Both the position numbers and the translations under genes were made by a program. A stretch of 64,000 nucleotides of DNA from an uncultured Ruegeria sp. (GTDB lineage: Bacteria > Pseudomonadota > Alphaproteobacteria > Rhodobacterales > Rhodobacteraceae), in assembly GCF_947500045.1 (NCBI RefSeq), contig NZ_CANMQQ010000007.1, positions 62,001 through 126,000 on the forward strand, in the 5' to 3' direction. Positions 9,566-18,822 of the stretch are shown piece by piece (position 1 is the first letter of the stretch; each line of letters starts with the position of its first letter). The notes below the pieces were generated by a model that saw nothing but the letters and a program-made list of their open reading frames with translations, was not told where the DNA came from and searched no databases.

Positions 9566-10348
9566 ATGTCAGACCCAACTTTTGAGTTTTCCCGCGCAAT
9601 TACCCGACGTCCGGCTCCGACTATAGTTGGCGGATTGCGTGCGGAAGATATCGGCAACCCGGATTTCGACGGGATGATGGCGGCACATAAGGCTTACGTG
9701 GCTGCACTGAAAAGCACCGGTGCTGAAGTGATCGAACTTGATCCCCTCGACGCGTTCCCTGACGCGCAGTTTGTCGAGGATACAGCCCTCTGCCTGCCTC
9801 AGGGTACAGTGCTGATGCGGCCAGGCGCACCTTCGCGAATGGGTGAAGTGGCCGAAATGGCCCCGACACTTCGCGCCTGCTACGACACAGTTCTGGAAAT
9901 AAAAGGCCCCGGCCATATCGAGGGCGGAGACATCCTTGTAACCGGACGCGAAATTCTGGTGGGCCGATCGGATCGTACTGACGCTGAAGGTGTCGCCGAG
10001 CTGGCGAAAATCACCTCTGAGTGGGGTCACAAATTGCGCGAGGTCTTCACCCCCGAAGGCGTTTTGCACTTCAAGACAGATTGTTCTCTGATGGATGCCG
10101 AGACAATCCTTTCAACCAGACGGTTGGATGCATCGGGCTGCTTTGGTGGCTACCGGGTGTTGCATGTTGCTGATGGGGAAGAAGCGGCCGCCAATGCGAT
10201 CCGTTTCAACAATCTGGTGCTTATGGCCGCTGGCTTCCCACGCACGGCGGAAATGCTGGATCTTGAAGGGTATGAGATTGTTGAGATCGACAACACTGAC
10301 TGCGCAAAGCTGGATGGCGGAATGTCATGTCTTTCGCTAAGATTTTGA
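9566..10348 (+). CDS. ddaH: Dimethylarginine dimethylaminohydrolase (DDAH-like)
   Basis: 260 aa guanidine-modifying amidinotransferase-fold enzyme. The pentein core signatures are present: FVEDTALCLPQ, GPGHIEGGDILVTG, catalytic His168 in LHFKTDC, and nucleophile Cys255 in the C-terminal LDGGMSCLSLRF. DDAHs hydrolyse N-methylated arginines to citrulline plus methylamines. Its place as last gene of an arginine transamination operon suggests that methylarginines from turned-over proteins are used as carbon and nitrogen source. Arginine deiminase is less likely given the short length and the C-terminal Cys context. Confidence 0.87.
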   Translation: MSDPTFEFSRAITRRPAPTIVGGLRAEDIGNPDFDGMMAAHKAYVAALKSTGAEVIELDPLDAFPDAQFVEDTALCLPQGTVLMRPGAPSRMGEVAEMAPTLRACYDTVLEIKGPGHIEGGDILVTGREILVGRSDRTDAEGVAELAKITSEWGHKLREVFTPEGVLHFKTDCSLMDAETILSTRRLDASGCFGGYRVLHVADGEEAAANAIRFNNLVLMAAGFPRTAEMLDLEGYEIVEIDNTDCAKLDGGMSCLSLRF

Positions 10349-10445
10349 GGGATTTGTCGCTAACTTTTGGTCATTGGCGTTCTTGAGGTAAAAAACGTGT
10401 GAAATCGTCGTCATGAATTCCACTGACCAAACATTTATAGATCAT

Positions 10446-11266
10446 GGGCTCTGTTGCAAACTTTTGAGCATGGTGAGCTGATTGAGCGATCGCATCGGTG
10501 TTAACCGGCTAGTTCGGCGAATTGTTTGAATGGACAGACTCCTGGCGTGAGTTGACCTTTCCTGATCATGTGCGCAGTTTCGATTCCAGCTAGAGTTGCT
10601 GATGCTGAATTGAAGGATTTGAAACCAAGCATCGGACGGGTTCGCCTTTTTATGAACCTGTGATCTTGTTCTACGATGTTATTGAGGTATTTTCGTCTGA
10701 CCATCTCGATGGGAATGGGGCATCCAAAGCCTTTGAGCATTTTGTTGATGGCCTTCAGGCCCGCAGTATTGGCGCCGCTTTTGTCGATGACAATCTTCCG
10801 TGGTAACCCATTAACTTCCAGCATCCGGGCAAGGAATTTAGTGGCAGCTGGCTTGTTGCGCCGCTCAGATAACATGAAATCAAGTGTCTTTCCGTGTTTG
10901 TCGACGGCGCGGTATAGATAGACCCAAGCGCCTTTCACCTTGATGTATGTCTCGTCCATTCTCCAGGAGCAGTCGCATGGTACTTTGCGTCTACGCGCTG
11001 CTTCGGCAATGGCGCCAGAATATCGCGTTACCCATCGGTTCAACGTGGTGTGATCCACGAAAACACCTCGCTCTCCCATGATTTCTTCTAAGTCGCGATA
11101 GAAGACGCCGTATCGAACGTAGAAGAAGACCGCGAACAGGATCACATCCTTCGGATATTGCGCGCCTTTGAAGGAGATCATAAGCTGGCTTTCGACTTGA
11201 TATGACCGGCAGTCATTCACGCGCTAATTCCGAAAGCGTCAATGTCAAAAGTTTGCAACAGAGCCC
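10446..11266 (-). mobile_element. IS6-family insertion sequence, complete
   Basis: Perfect 22-bp terminal inverted repeats bound the element: left end starts GGGCTCTGTTGCAAACTTTT at 10446, right end is its reverse complement ending at 11266. Size is about 820 bp with one transposase gene inside. GGCTCTGTTGCAAA is the classic IS6/IS26-type end. The 8 bp outside each end differ (left AGATCAT-side, right CCTTTAT-side), so there is no target duplication. Confidence 0.92.
10501..11220 (-). CDS. IS6-family transposase
   Basis: 239 aa DDE transposase. An N-terminal helix-turn-helix (DLEEIMGERGVFVDHTTLNR) precedes the catalytic core: Asp in WRMDETYIKVKG, Asp in IVIDKSGAN, Glu in NNIVEQDHRFIKRR. Full length for the family (about 230-240 aa), no stop or shift, so probably functional. 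Confidence 0.93.
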   Translation of the reverse strand: MNDCRSYQVESQLMISFKGAQYPKDVILFAVFFYVRYGVFYRDLEEIMGERGVFVDHTTLNRWVTRYSGAIAEAARRRKVPCDCSWRMDETYIKVKGAWVYLYRAVDKHGKTLDFMLSERRNKPAATKFLARMLEVNGLPRKIVIDKSGANTAGLKAINKMLKGFGCPIPIEMVRRKYLNNIVEQDHRFIKRRTRPMLGFKSFNSASATLAGIETAHMIRKGQLTPGVCPFKQFAELAG

Positions 11267-11536
11267 CCTTTATGTGCACGCTCTCGCGCTTCTCAGAAAG
11301 CGTTTGCACAGGTGCTGAAAACGAGCGCGACCAAAGAGTTCGTGGGCCGGAGTTTTCACACACCCTCCGGTCGAACCTGCCATTGCCAAATTTTAGTCTG
11401 GCTGTAATGCCCGCAAACCGTTTTTTTAGGCGTTGTAGTCAGTGGACTATTCAAAGTAGATAATTTTTCCTTAGCAGCGCCTTCTTTAACAGTATCGGTG
11501 ATGTCATATAACTGTCCCAACATTGATACGCCACAC
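11267..11536. other. Intergenic region downstream of peptide transporter operon
   Basis: About 270 bp between the IS6 end and the stop of the last peptide-transporter gene. No gene or confident terminator recognised; the IS insertion may have removed the original downstream sequence. Confidence 0.4.
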
Positions 11537-12289
11537 TCACTGTGGAGCAACCGAAGCTCTGAGCAATTCCTGCGAGTATTCATGCTTGGGATTTCCCATC
11601 CGCAGAGTTTCGGAGGACATGACTTCCACAATCTCGCCGTTTCTCATGACAGCTAATTGGTCACACATATGCGCAATAACAGGAAGGTCATGGGATACCA
11701 TCAGATACGTCAGTCCGTGTTTCGTGCGCAGGTCGGCGAGCAAATTCAGAACTTCGGCCTGAACGCTTACATCCAAGGCCGATGTGGGCTCATCCAATAG
11801 CAGGATATCTGGCTCACCGGCCAAGGCCCTTGCAATGGCGACGCGCTGACGCTGACCACCAGAGAGCTGGTGCGGATATCGGAACCGGAACCGTTGCCCA
11901 AGGCCGACATCATCCAACAGACCCGCCACACGTTTGTCGATATTGTCCAGTCCGTGCAAATGAAGAGTTTCGCTGAGCACCTGATCGACTGTGTGCCGCG
12001 GATGAAGCGAGGCGTAAGGATCCTGAAACACCATTTGCACCGTCCGGAAGAATGCGCGATCCCGTTTCGCTCCGGACAGCGCCTGACCTTCGACCTCGAT
12101 GGTACCGGACCATTGCGGCGCAAGGCCCGTTATTGCGCGCAGGATGGTCGATTTTCCGGATCCGCTCTCTCCCACAAGACCAAAGCTCTCGCCCTGCATG
12201 ACACTGAGGTTGGCACCTTTGACCGCATCAACGCGGTCATGTGCGTGGCCGAACCAGACGTCTAGGTCCTTGATTTCCAATGCCGTCAT
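11537..12289 (-). CDS. Peptide/nickel ABC transporter, ATP-binding protein (DppF-like)
   Basis: 250 aa. Walker A GESGSGKST, Q-loop MVFQDPYASLHPR, signature LSGGQRQRVAIARAL, Walker B ILLLDEPTSALD and switch His in MVSHDLPVIAH are intact. The ATG at 12289 is favoured by AGAGG six bases upstream; an in-frame ATG at 12304 would add five residues. It lacks the C-terminal oligopeptide-loop extension of most DppF/OppF proteins and ends right after the HEYSQELL segment, which is short for the group. Last gene of the dipeptide transporter operon. Confidence 0.87.
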   Translation of the reverse strand: MTALEIKDLDVWFGHAHDRVDAVKGANLSVMQGESFGLVGESGSGKSTILRAITGLAPQWSGTIEVEGQALSGAKRDRAFFRTVQMVFQDPYASLHPRHTVDQVLSETLHLHGLDNIDKRVAGLLDDVGLGQRFRFRYPHQLSGGQRQRVAIARALAGEPDILLLDEPTSALDVSVQAEVLNLLADLRTKHGLTYLMVSHDLPVIAHMCDQLAVMRNGEIVEVMSSETLRMGNPKHEYSQELLRASVAPQ

Positions 12290-12290
12290 T

Positions 12291-13139
12291 TCAACCTCTG
12301 ACACTTGGTGCCTTCGACCATGACGGGTCTCGGGTCAGGACACTAAGATGGGTGCGGGTATCATCAAGTCGGGGAAGGGAATTCAACAGCCCTTGGGTGT
12401 ATGGGTGTTGGGCCTGGTGCAGCTTGTTCGCTTCGCAGACTTCGACAATCCGGCCTGAATACATGATGAGAACGCGGTCGCAGAACTCGGAAACGAGGTT
12501 CAGGTCGTGACTGATGAAGATCAGCCCCATGCCCCGTTCCTTGACCAACCCGTCCATGATGTTCAGAACCTGTCTCTGGACGCTGACATCCAGTGCTGAG
12601 GTCGGCTCATCCGCGATCAGTATCTTGGGATTGGGGATCAGCATCATCGCAATCATGATACGCTGTCCCATACCTCCGGAAACTTCATGAGGATACGTGC
12701 GCATCACCCTCGCAGCATCACGGATCGACACATTCTCCAGCATCTCGATAGCCATCTTCCGTGCACGAGACTTGGAGCCGGAGTTGTGTTGAAGATAGGC
12801 CTCCATAAGTTGCTCACCAACAGTGACTACCGGGTTCAGTGAGAATTTGGGGTCTTGCATGACCATGGAAATCTGCTTCCCCCGGACCTCGCGCATCTCG
12901 CGTTCGCTTAACTTCAGCAGATCGCGGCCTTCCAGATTGATGTGACCCGCCTCGACTATGCCGGGCTTGCGGATGAGCCGCAGGATCGCCCGGCCCGTCA
13001 TTGACTTGCCAGAGCCGCTTTCACCGACAATACCCAACCGTTCGCGTCTCAGCGAGAACGATACGCCGCGTACAGCGTCGAACACGCCCTGACGGGTTGG
13101 GAAATGGACCCAAAGATCTTCGATGTCCAGCAAACTCAT
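12291..13139 (-). CDS. Peptide/nickel ABC transporter, ATP-binding protein (DppD-like)
   Basis: 282 aa, with Walker A GESGSGKSM, Q-loop MVMQDPKFSLNPV, Walker B ILIADEPTSALD and switch FISHDLNLV. The signature region reads EVSGGMGQRIMIAMML, a natural variant seen in this subfamily. C-terminal PYTQGLLNSLP is the oligopeptide_trans loop. Overlaps the upstream permease by four bases (ATGA). Confidence 0.88.
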   Translation of the reverse strand: MSLLDIEDLWVHFPTRQGVFDAVRGVSFSLRRERLGIVGESGSGKSMTGRAILRLIRKPGIVEAGHINLEGRDLLKLSEREMREVRGKQISMVMQDPKFSLNPVVTVGEQLMEAYLQHNSGSKSRARKMAIEMLENVSIRDAARVMRTYPHEVSGGMGQRIMIAMMLIPNPKILIADEPTSALDVSVQRQVLNIMDGLVKERGMGLIFISHDLNLVSEFCDRVLIMYSGRIVEVCEANKLHQAQHPYTQGLLNSLPRLDDTRTHLSVLTRDPSWSKAPSVRG

Positions 13140-14047
13140 TGTCCGTCATCCTTCGGGTCCAGGGCGTCCCTCAGGCCGTCACCCAGCAGGTTGAAAGCCA
13201 GCGATACCGTAAAAATCGCGAGCCCCGGCACAGTGGCAACCCACCAGTGGTCCAGAATAAATCTGCGACCCTCTGATATCATCGCCCCCCATTCAGGACT
13301 AGGCGGTTGTGCGCCCAGACCGAGGAAACCCAAGCCAGCCGCCGCCAGAATAATCCCAGCCATATCCAGCGTGACACGCACGATCAGCGATGAAATGCAA
13401 AGTGGCCAGATATGGCGCGTGATGATGCGCAATGGCCCTGCACCTTGCAGGCGGATCGCGTTGATGTAGTCAGTCGACCGGATGGTCAGCGTTTCGGCCC
13501 GCGACATACGTGCATAGGGAGGCCAAGCCGTAAGCGAAATTGCAAGTACCGCATTTTCGATTCCGGCGCCAAGGGCTGCAACAAATGCCAGCGCCAGAAC
13601 CAGACGTGGGAAAGCTAGGAAGATGTCCGTGATGCGCATCAGGACCACATCGGCCCAACCTCCTGCATACCCCGCAACAGTCCCCACCAAAAGACCCGCT
13701 ACTGGCGCGATCAGAGCAACCAGAGCGACGATGTAGAGCGTGATACGTGCACCATAAATCAATCTGGACAGAATATCCCGCCCCAAACTGTCGGTGCCCA
13801 AAAGATGCCCCTCGGTCCCTATGGGCTGAAGACGGCTAGCAAGATCCTGAGAAAACGGATCATGCGGGGCCAGAACAGGGGCAAATACCGCGGTGAAAAC
13901 AAGAAGTACCAGAATGGTCAAACCAACCATAGCCATGGAATTCGTTCGCAGTGTTAGCCAGCCCTTATACAGACTGGACAATCTGGCGTGACGGCGAGAC
14001 GTAGGTGCGTCGGCCAGCAGCCATTGTCGCAAAGTCAAATCGCTCAT
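13136..14047 (-). CDS. Peptide ABC transporter, permease (DppC-like)
   Basis: 303 aa inner-membrane permease. The N-terminal cytoplasmic segment and first membrane helix (MVGLTILVLLVFTAVFAPVL) followed by LAPHDPFSQDL and HLLGTDSLGRDILSRLIYG are typical DppC/OppC features; the EAA loop contains YINAIRLQGAGPLRI. Overlaps the DppB-like gene by four bases. Confidence 0.88.
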   Translation of the reverse strand: MSDLTLRQWLLADAPTSRRHARLSSLYKGWLTLRTNSMAMVGLTILVLLVFTAVFAPVLAPHDPFSQDLASRLQPIGTEGHLLGTDSLGRDILSRLIYGARITLYIVALVALIAPVAGLLVGTVAGYAGGWADVVLMRITDIFLAFPRLVLALAFVAALGAGIENAVLAISLTAWPPYARMSRAETLTIRSTDYINAIRLQGAGPLRIITRHIWPLCISSLIVRVTLDMAGIILAAAGLGFLGLGAQPPSPEWGAMISEGRRFILDHWWVATVPGLAIFTVSLAFNLLGDGLRDALDPKDDGQ

Positions 14048-15102
14048 TTCGACCTCGGATCAAAGAAACGGTAGAGAAGATCAGAGAATATATTCAGGCA
14101 GATAAAGATCAGCCCGACCACAACTGTTCCGCCCAGAACAGCGTTCATGTCTGCGCTCAGCAATGCCGTTGTGATGTAACTGCCGATGCCTGGCCAACTA
14201 AAGATGATCTCGGTCAGAACAGACCCTTCAAGCAGGTTGGCATAGCTCAGCGCGATAACCGTGATCAGTTGCACCCGGATATTCTTGAATGCATGGCGCC
14301 AGATCACTTGTCGTTCCGACAGGCCTTTGACCCGTGCGGTGATGACATATTCGGCCGAAAGCTGTTCCAGCATGAAGGAACGGGTCATCCGGCTGATATA
14401 GGCCAACGAGTAATAGCCGAGCAAAGCCGCCGGCAAGATGATATGGGTTAAAGCATTTCGGAAGACATCCCAGTCCTGAACGATAGCGCTGTCCAATAGG
14501 ATCAAACCCGTACGAGTCGGGACAACATCTTCGTAGAAAATGTCCAACCGTCCGGGACCACCAACCCAACCAAGAACACCATAGAACACCAGCAGACCCA
14601 TCAAGCCCAACCAGAAGATAGGCATCGAATAGCCGACAAGCGCGACAACCCGAGCGATCTGGTCAATCCACGAGCCACGCTTGACTGCGGCAATCACCCC
14701 TAACGGAACGCCGAGAAAAATGCCGATCAGAACACCCAGAGTGGCGAGTTCCAACGTGGCGGGGAAAACACGGGCGATATCTTCAGATACAGGCCGCGCA
14801 TTCAGCAGTGAATTGCCAAAATCTCCGTGCAGGACATCCCACAGATAATACCAGAACTGAACCAGAAGCGGTTTATCGAGACCAAGCTGTTGGTAGACAG
14901 CATCATAGGTTGATTGCGACGCCCGTTCTCCAACGATGGCCAAAACCGGATCGATGGGCATCACGCGACCGATGATGAAGGTTACGAGCAACAAACCCAG
15001 CATCGTAATTGCAATGGTACCAAGAGTCTTCAGAATGCTCCTGATCCAATGGATGAGAGGCGCCGAACGGCGCCCCCCTGTTGGTCTTTCGGCCAGTGCC
15101 AT
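14044..15102 (-). CDS. Peptide ABC transporter, permease (DppB-like)
   Basis: 352 aa. The N-terminal helix TLGTIAITMLGLLLVTFIIG, then LDKPLLVQFWYYLWDVLHGDFG and EYVITARVKGLSERQVIWRHA (EAA loop) identify the DppB/OppB permease. It starts directly after the binding-protein stop, with no spacer. An insertion around IFYEDVVPTRTGLILLDSAI makes it slightly longer than the usual 310-340 aa. Confidence 0.88.
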   Translation of the reverse strand: MALAERPTGGRRSAPLIHWIRSILKTLGTIAITMLGLLLVTFIIGRVMPIDPVLAIVGERASQSTYDAVYQQLGLDKPLLVQFWYYLWDVLHGDFGNSLLNARPVSEDIARVFPATLELATLGVLIGIFLGVPLGVIAAVKRGSWIDQIARVVALVGYSMPIFWLGLMGLLVFYGVLGWVGGPGRLDIFYEDVVPTRTGLILLDSAIVQDWDVFRNALTHIILPAALLGYYSLAYISRMTRSFMLEQLSAEYVITARVKGLSERQVIWRHAFKNIRVQLITVIALSYANLLEGSVLTEIIFSWPGIGSYITTALLSADMNAVLGGTVVVGLIFICLNIFSDLLYRFFDPRSK

Positions 15103-16698
15103 TTATTTGGTCACCTGCCAGTATGACGCCGACGTAATCGCCTGACCGGTTGAGAAATCCGTCACATTGTCACGCATTGCCGATTGTTCGATTTGTTGGA
15201 ACATTATGACAAAAGGCGATGTCTCACGGAAGTCTGCCTGAATTGTCTTATACATGTCAGCACGTTTTACTGTGTCGTTTTCTACAACGGCTGCGTTCGT
15301 CTTCTCCGTCAGACCATCAGTGTCCCAAGAATTCCGCCAGGCCAACAGACCGGTGGCATTGGCCTCATCTGAATTGTCCGGGTTGTACGCGAAGGTACCA
15401 GCGTTTGTCTGCGGGTCGGGGTAATCTGGTCCCCACGCCCCAAGATAAACGTCCAGCTCACGCGCGCGGTATCGCGCCAGAATCTGCTTTGCGGTCCCGA
15501 CGGTGATGTTCATCTTGATGCCGACTTGTCCCAGCGCGTTTTGCATGGCCTGCGCGATTTCGATCCGCTCCTGCGCTTCACGCACACCGACTTCTATCTC
15601 AAGTCCGCTTACACCGGCCTCATCCAGCAATGATTTGGCTTTCTCGATATCAAAGTTAAACGGGGCCTCGTCGGATGCGCCCAGATATGTCTGAGGTAGA
15701 AAGTTCTGATGGATCGTGTACTGACCCTTCAGGAAGCTGTCGCGCATGCCCTCATAATCGATGAGATACTTAAACGCCTGCCGGACCTGAGGCTTGCTCA
15801 GTTCCGGGTGCTTCTGGTTCAGCGATACATACATCAGACGGCCTTTCAGCTCGTCTGCAATTTTGACCCCATCTACCGTTGAGGCCCCTGCCACATCTTC
15901 TGGGTTCAGATTGCGGGCAATGTCGATATCTCCGCGTTCCAGCAACAGACGCTGACTGGCGCTTTCTTGAACGTGGCGCACGACCACACGCTCCATTGAC
16001 GGGGCGCCAAGATAGAAGTCAGGATTGGATTTCAGCGTTACGCTTTCATTCGGCTTCCAGCTGACCAGACTATAGGCACCCGATCCAGCCGTGTTGGTTT
16101 TGAGCCATTCATTGCCCAAATCGCCATCTTTATCGTGCTCCATCACTGTCTTTTTGTCGACGATCCCGCCAATTGTAGAGGTCAGGCAGTTCAGGACAAA
16201 GGATGTCGCATAAGGCTTGTCCGTGGTGATGGTCAGCGTATCGCCATCTGCAACGATCGTTTGCTCGATGTTTTCAGGTGTGAATCCAAACTGTGTTAGG
16301 ATAAACGCCGGAGTTTTGTTCAGAATGATCGCGCGGCGCAGCGAAAATTGAACGTCCTCGGCGGTCACTGGGTTACCGGAGTGAAACGTCAGCCCGTCCC
16401 GGATCTTGAACGTGATGGACTTTCCGTCCTCTGACACGTCCCAGCTTTCGGCAATATCCGGCTGATATCCGGCATCCAAATCCAGCGGGTCAAAATTCAC
16501 CAGTTTCTGATAAACATTCCTGCTGACATCGGACCCGGCAAATTCAAAGCTCTCGGCTGGGTCCAGTGTGGTGATGTCGTCAATGCGATTTGCGATAACC
16601 AGCATGTTTGGTGGCGTTTCTGCCATCGCGGAAGTCGAAGTCACGGCCAGCGCCATTCCAAGCGCCGCTCCGGCAAGCAATCTACTAAATGCGTTCAT
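15103..16698 (-). CDS. Peptide ABC transporter, substrate-binding protein (SBP_bac_5)
   Basis: 531 aa periplasmic family-5 solute receptor. The ATG at 16698, with AGAGAGGA upstream, gives a clean signal peptide (FSRLLAGAALGMALAVTSTS, then AMA cut site). The family motif FEFAGSDVSRNVYQKLVNFDP and the downstream TFKIRDGLTFHSGNPVTAEDV are typical of DppA/OppA proteins. Same operon as both permeases and ATPases and the dipeptidase, so small peptides, perhaps D-residue containing, are the likely ligand. Confidence 0.89.
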   Translation of the reverse strand: MNAFSRLLAGAALGMALAVTSTSAMAETPPNMLVIANRIDDITTLDPAESFEFAGSDVSRNVYQKLVNFDPLDLDAGYQPDIAESWDVSEDGKSITFKIRDGLTFHSGNPVTAEDVQFSLRRAIILNKTPAFILTQFGFTPENIEQTIVADGDTLTITTDKPYATSFVLNCLTSTIGGIVDKKTVMEHDKDGDLGNEWLKTNTAGSGAYSLVSWKPNESVTLKSNPDFYLGAPSMERVVVRHVQESASQRLLLERGDIDIARNLNPEDVAGASTVDGVKIADELKGRLMYVSLNQKHPELSKPQVRQAFKYLIDYEGMRDSFLKGQYTIHQNFLPQTYLGASDEAPFNFDIEKAKSLLDEAGVSGLEIEVGVREAQERIEIAQAMQNALGQVGIKMNITVGTAKQILARYRARELDVYLGAWGPDYPDPQTNAGTFAYNPDNSDEANATGLLAWRNSWDTDGLTEKTNAAVVENDTVKRADMYKTIQADFRETSPFVIMFQQIEQSAMRDNVTDFSTGQAITSASYWQVTK

Positions 16699-16733
16699 GT
16701 TGTCCTCTCTGTCACTATGTCTTTCATCGACGG

Positions 16734-17792
16734 TCACGCCCCCCAGGTCTTTTCGAGAACACGTAACCAATTTTCGTGGCAGAGCTTCTTGATGAGCTCT
16801 TCACCATAACCATGGCGCTCCATGGCATCTCGTAGTCGGGGCAGCATGGATACATCTGTCACATCCTCCGGCACCATTGCCCCGTCATAGTCCGACCCGA
16901 GCCCGACCCGATCCTCACCCAGTATACCAATCAGGTGATCAAGGTGCCTCAGAACCTGCGTCAAAGGCACGTCGGAAATCATCCGCCCATCTTCGCGTAG
17001 AAATGCAGTGGCAAAATTCAGGCCAACCATTCCGTCACTTTCAGCAATCGTGCGGAGTTGATCATCGGTCAGATTGCGGGCGTGCGGGCATATGGCATGG
17101 GCGTTGGAATGAGTTGCCACCAATGGAGCGTCAGAGTACCGCGCCACATCCCAAAAACCTTGTTCCGTAAGATGTGACAAGTCCAGCATGATGCCGAGCG
17201 CATTGCAGCGCTGCACAAGCCTGAGACCATGATCCGTTAACCCTCCGCCGGTATCGGGCGCTGACGGGAATTTAAGCGGCACCCCGTGGCCAAAAATGTT
17301 CGGTCGGCTCCACACCGGCCCAATCGACCGAAGTCCCGCGGCATAAAAAACATCTAGCGCATGCAGATCAGTGTCGATCGCCTCGGCACCCTCTATGTGA
17401 AAAATGGCGGCCATCCGGCCTTGCGCCATGCAATCCCGGATGTCAGCGACCGAACGAACCACCTGCAATGCGCCCAAACGCTCTAGTTCGAGCAGGATTG
17501 CGATCTGGCCCAACGCGGCAGGCAAGGCATCTTCGGCATCAATCTGATCAGGAAGCGACAGGTCGTAGCTTGGCTGGACCATCTTTTTCATCTTGGCGGC
17601 CAAATCCGTTGATGATGGAACCCAGACCGCGAAGAAACCTCCGCCAAATCCTCCACATCGGGCTTTGACCAGATCAATCGCACCATCACGTCCTGTAATG
17701 AAGCGACCAGCTTCTGACAAACCACCCGCCGAGGCAAGTTTCGACAATACGTCGTTATGCCCATCAAAGATCAGCGGAGACGTTTTCACCAT
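16734..17792 (-). CDS. Membrane-type (renal) dipeptidase, peptidase M19
   Basis: 352 aa zinc dipeptidase. Metal-site motifs are visible: FDGHNDVL (HxD), the bridging Glu in IFHIEGAEAI, and His in LVATHSNAHAI and around LSHLTEQGF. The start at 17792 (MVKTSPLIFDGHNDVL) matches usual family length; in-frame ATGs at 17846 and 17843 and one at 17864 exist but the last overlaps a candidate LysR operator and none has a good ribosome site. M19 enzymes hydrolyse dipeptides, often with a D-residue at the C-terminus. First gene of the peptide-uptake operon, so it processes what the importer brings in. Confidence 0.86.
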   Translation of the reverse strand: MVKTSPLIFDGHNDVLSKLASAGGLSEAGRFITGRDGAIDLVKARCGGFGGGFFAVWVPSSTDLAAKMKKMVQPSYDLSLPDQIDAEDALPAALGQIAILLELERLGALQVVRSVADIRDCMAQGRMAAIFHIEGAEAIDTDLHALDVFYAAGLRSIGPVWSRPNIFGHGVPLKFPSAPDTGGGLTDHGLRLVQRCNALGIMLDLSHLTEQGFWDVARYSDAPLVATHSNAHAICPHARNLTDDQLRTIAESDGMVGLNFATAFLREDGRMISDVPLTQVLRHLDHLIGILGEDRVGLGSDYDGAMVPEDVTDVSMLPRLRDAMERHGYGEELIKKLCHENWLRVLEKTWGA

Positions 17793-17863
17793 TGCACCAC
17801 ATGCTTTAGTATCATTTCGATACACGCTAACAGACGGGTTCATCATAATTGCAAAAAATTTCA

Positions 17864-17878
17864 ATGAGTTTTACTCAT
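17864..17878. promoter_or_regulatory. LysR-type operator (T-N11-A) between dipeptidase and LysR genes
   Basis: ATGAGT-TTT-ACTCAT: perfect 6-bp arms with a 3-bp centre and a T-N11-A core (17865/17877), located in the divergent spacer 33 bp before the LysR start. This is the classical recognition site layout for LysR-type regulators. Seen in sequence; binding is inferred. Confidence 0.5.
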
Positions 17879-17910
17879 AGAGATAGACGGAATCATGAGG
17901 CCACATTGAC

Positions 17911-18822
17911 ATGGGAAAACCTCGCAGCTGGCATTCGCTTCCGGAATATCAAGCGTTGCGAGCACTCATGCAGGCCGGAACAACAGCGGCGGCGGCACGG
18001 CAACTTGGGCTTTCGCAATCTGCGGTCAGCCGTTCAATCGGAAATCTTGAATCACGGCTTGGAAAAATGCTCTTTGAACGGGACGCAGGCCGATTACGCC
18101 CAACTCAGGAGGCCGTTAGGCTCAACATGCGACTTGATCCCTTGTTCGAAGCTTTGGACCGGATCGATGGACCGGGTGAAGCTGTGCAAGAAACGCTGCG
18201 TCTGGTCGCGCCGCCCAGTTACGCGCATAGATATATTGTTTCCCTCATCGCAAGCTTTTTGAGGGCAAACCCAGGGTTTTTCGTCAATCTGGAAGTAACC
18301 ACTTCTGAATTGGTTACACTGGGCATCCTAGAAAATCGCTTTGATCTGGCTGTAACCGGTGTTGAACAAAGCCGTGCGGGCATCAAACTCATACCATTTA
18401 GGGTATCTCCTGCGGTTTGTGTTATGCGACCAGATCATCCGCTGGCAACGCGCGGCACACTCATGCCTTCCGACCTTCATGAACAGGATCTGATCGCCTT
18501 GACATATCGCCATGGGCGACGCGGGCAGCTTGATCGGTTGTTGCACCAGGTTAGGGCTGAACCTAGGATTGTCGCAGAAGTTTCGACCTCTTTCGCTGCT
18601 GCTGACATGGCGCGAGAAGGTCTGGGCCTGGCGGTGATCAACCCCTTTCCGGTGTACATGTATCGATCCCCAGAACTGGCGTTTGTCCCGTTTGAATCCC
18701 CCATGCGATATCGAGGTCATTTTGTGGTTTCAGACCAGAGGCCCGTTCCAAGGATCGCCCGCGCCTTTATGCGGCATCTCCGGCTTAACACACCTCCTGA
18801 CCCCTTTTCAGATCGTAGTTAG
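17911..18822 (+). CDS. LysR-family transcriptional regulator
   Basis: 303 aa. The N-terminal winged helix-turn-helix reads LMQAGTTAAAARQLGLSQSA then VSRSIGNLESRLGKMLFERD, followed by a periplasmic-binding-like effector domain. It diverges from the dipeptidase/peptide importer operon with a LysR-type palindrome between them, so it most likely controls that operon and itself. Confidence 0.88.
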   Translation: MGKPRSWHSLPEYQALRALMQAGTTAAAARQLGLSQSAVSRSIGNLESRLGKMLFERDAGRLRPTQEAVRLNMRLDPLFEALDRIDGPGEAVQETLRLVAPPSYAHRYIVSLIASFLRANPGFFVNLEVTTSELVTLGILENRFDLAVTGVEQSRAGIKLIPFRVSPAVCVMRPDHPLATRGTLMPSDLHEQDLIALTYRHGRRGQLDRLLHQVRAEPRIVAEVSTSFAAADMAREGLGLAVINPFPVYMYRSPELAFVPFESPMRYRGHFVVSDQRPVPRIARAFMRHLRLNTPPDPFSDRS

